Below are positions 56,562 through 56,613 of a stretch of DNA of 56,613 nucleotides, piece by piece. The notes beneath the pieces were generated by a model that was given only the letters and a program-made list of their open reading frames with translations, ran no database searches and was not told the origin of the DNA. How positions within the stretch are numbered: position 1 is the stretch's first letter; each line of letters opens with the position of its first letter. This DNA is from a virus. The stretch covers positions 1 to 56,613 of IMG/VR virus record IMGVR_UViG_3300017769_000011. One strand, given 5' to 3'. The translations under genes were made by a program, and so were the position numbers.

Positions 56562-56613
56562 TGAATATCTTCCATTTAGACAATGACCCTCGCAAGGCTG
56601 CAGAAATGATGTG
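56561..56613 (+). CDS. Conserved T4-like phage protein (3' truncated by the window)
   Basis: Only 17 codons are visible: MNIFHLDNDPRKAAEMM. This start resembles a family common in marine T4-like phages that begins with YLDxDPxxAA and continues with a His/Lys-rich motif; that part lies outside the window. It begins over the previous stop (TAATG), behind the promoter at 56452-56480. Confidence 0.5.
   Translation, partial: MNIFHLDNDPRKAAEMM

Noticed and set aside
1-56613. CRISPR arrays, insertion sequences, integrase or attachment sites
   Set aside because: No spaced direct repeats, no transposase or recombinase motifs and no tRNA-adjacent duplicated ends were seen. The genome appears lytic.

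Overview
This window reads as about 57 kb of a lytic, T4-like (myovirus-type) phage genome, most likely a marine one. The main reasons are: T4-type late promoters (TATAAATA) placed before genes; PhoH; a T4-type aerobic ribonucleotide reductase pair; many small overlapping genes (ATGA or TAATG junctions); a set of conserved proteins known from marine T4-like phages; and no integrase, repressor or ribosomal genes. A split (circularly permuted, two-piece) tmRNA gene whose tag begins ANDNY and ends ALAA points to an alphaproteobacterial host or gene donor. No host is named in the sequence, so this is inference.

Layout. (1) 1-6.7 kb, + strand: end of a cell-wall hydrolase, a first ANL-superfamily adenylating enzyme, small early genes, a structured leader plus tRNA-Gly(TCC), the permuted tmRNA, a secreted pseudoazurin-like copper protein, small membrane proteins, a DUF932 protein and a peroxiredoxin. 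(2) 6.7-13.2 kb, - strand: a second ANL enzyme, a GIY-YIG-like nuclease, a NodU/TobZ-type carbamoyltransferase, a zinc ribbon, NrdB, and NrdA with an inserted glutaredoxin domain. (3) 13.3-26.6 kb, - strand: a GTA-type holin and virion-associated or conserved genes, including a nucleotidyltransferase, a KxDG ligase-like protein, nuclease-like proteins, a sulfotransferase and two zinc peptidases. Several of these open with a peptide resembling the T4 capsid-targeting sequence. (4) 26.7-32.9 kb, + strand: small early genes, PhoH, an M15 peptidase, a HAD phosphatase, three 2OG-Fe(II)-oxygenase-like proteins and an EF-hand membrane protein. (5) 32.9-51.8 kb, + strand: a surface-chemistry island of glycosyltransferases in several paralogous families, sulfotransferase-like proteins, a radical SAM/SPASM protein, methyltransferases, a glutamine-amidotransferase-like hydrolase, cupin and diiron proteins, a HAD-nucleotidyltransferase fusion and an outer-membrane beta-barrel. 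(6) 51.8-56.6 kb: small early genes on +, a short - strand block headed by a P-loop kinase with a capsid-targeting-like start, and more small early genes, the last one cut by the window end.

How it fits together. Consensus sigma70-type promoters (TTGACA, 17 bp, TATAAT-like) precede the small-gene clusters, as expected of early genes read by host polymerase. TATAAATA elements precede tmRNA, membrane, diiron and virion-type genes, as expected of late genes. RNR with its own glutaredoxin supplies deoxynucleotides. tmRNA and tRNA would support translation. Pseudoazurin and peroxiredoxin would act on host redox metabolism. The island from 32.9 to 51.8 kb could build or modify a glycan on the virion or the cell. 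The strongest candidates for something not yet described are the virion-targeted enzyme set (kinase, ligase-like, nucleotidyltransferase and nuclease-like proteins sharing a T4-like capsid-targeting peptide), the phage-borne permuted tmRNA, and the paired ANL enzymes flanking the carbamoyltransferase region.
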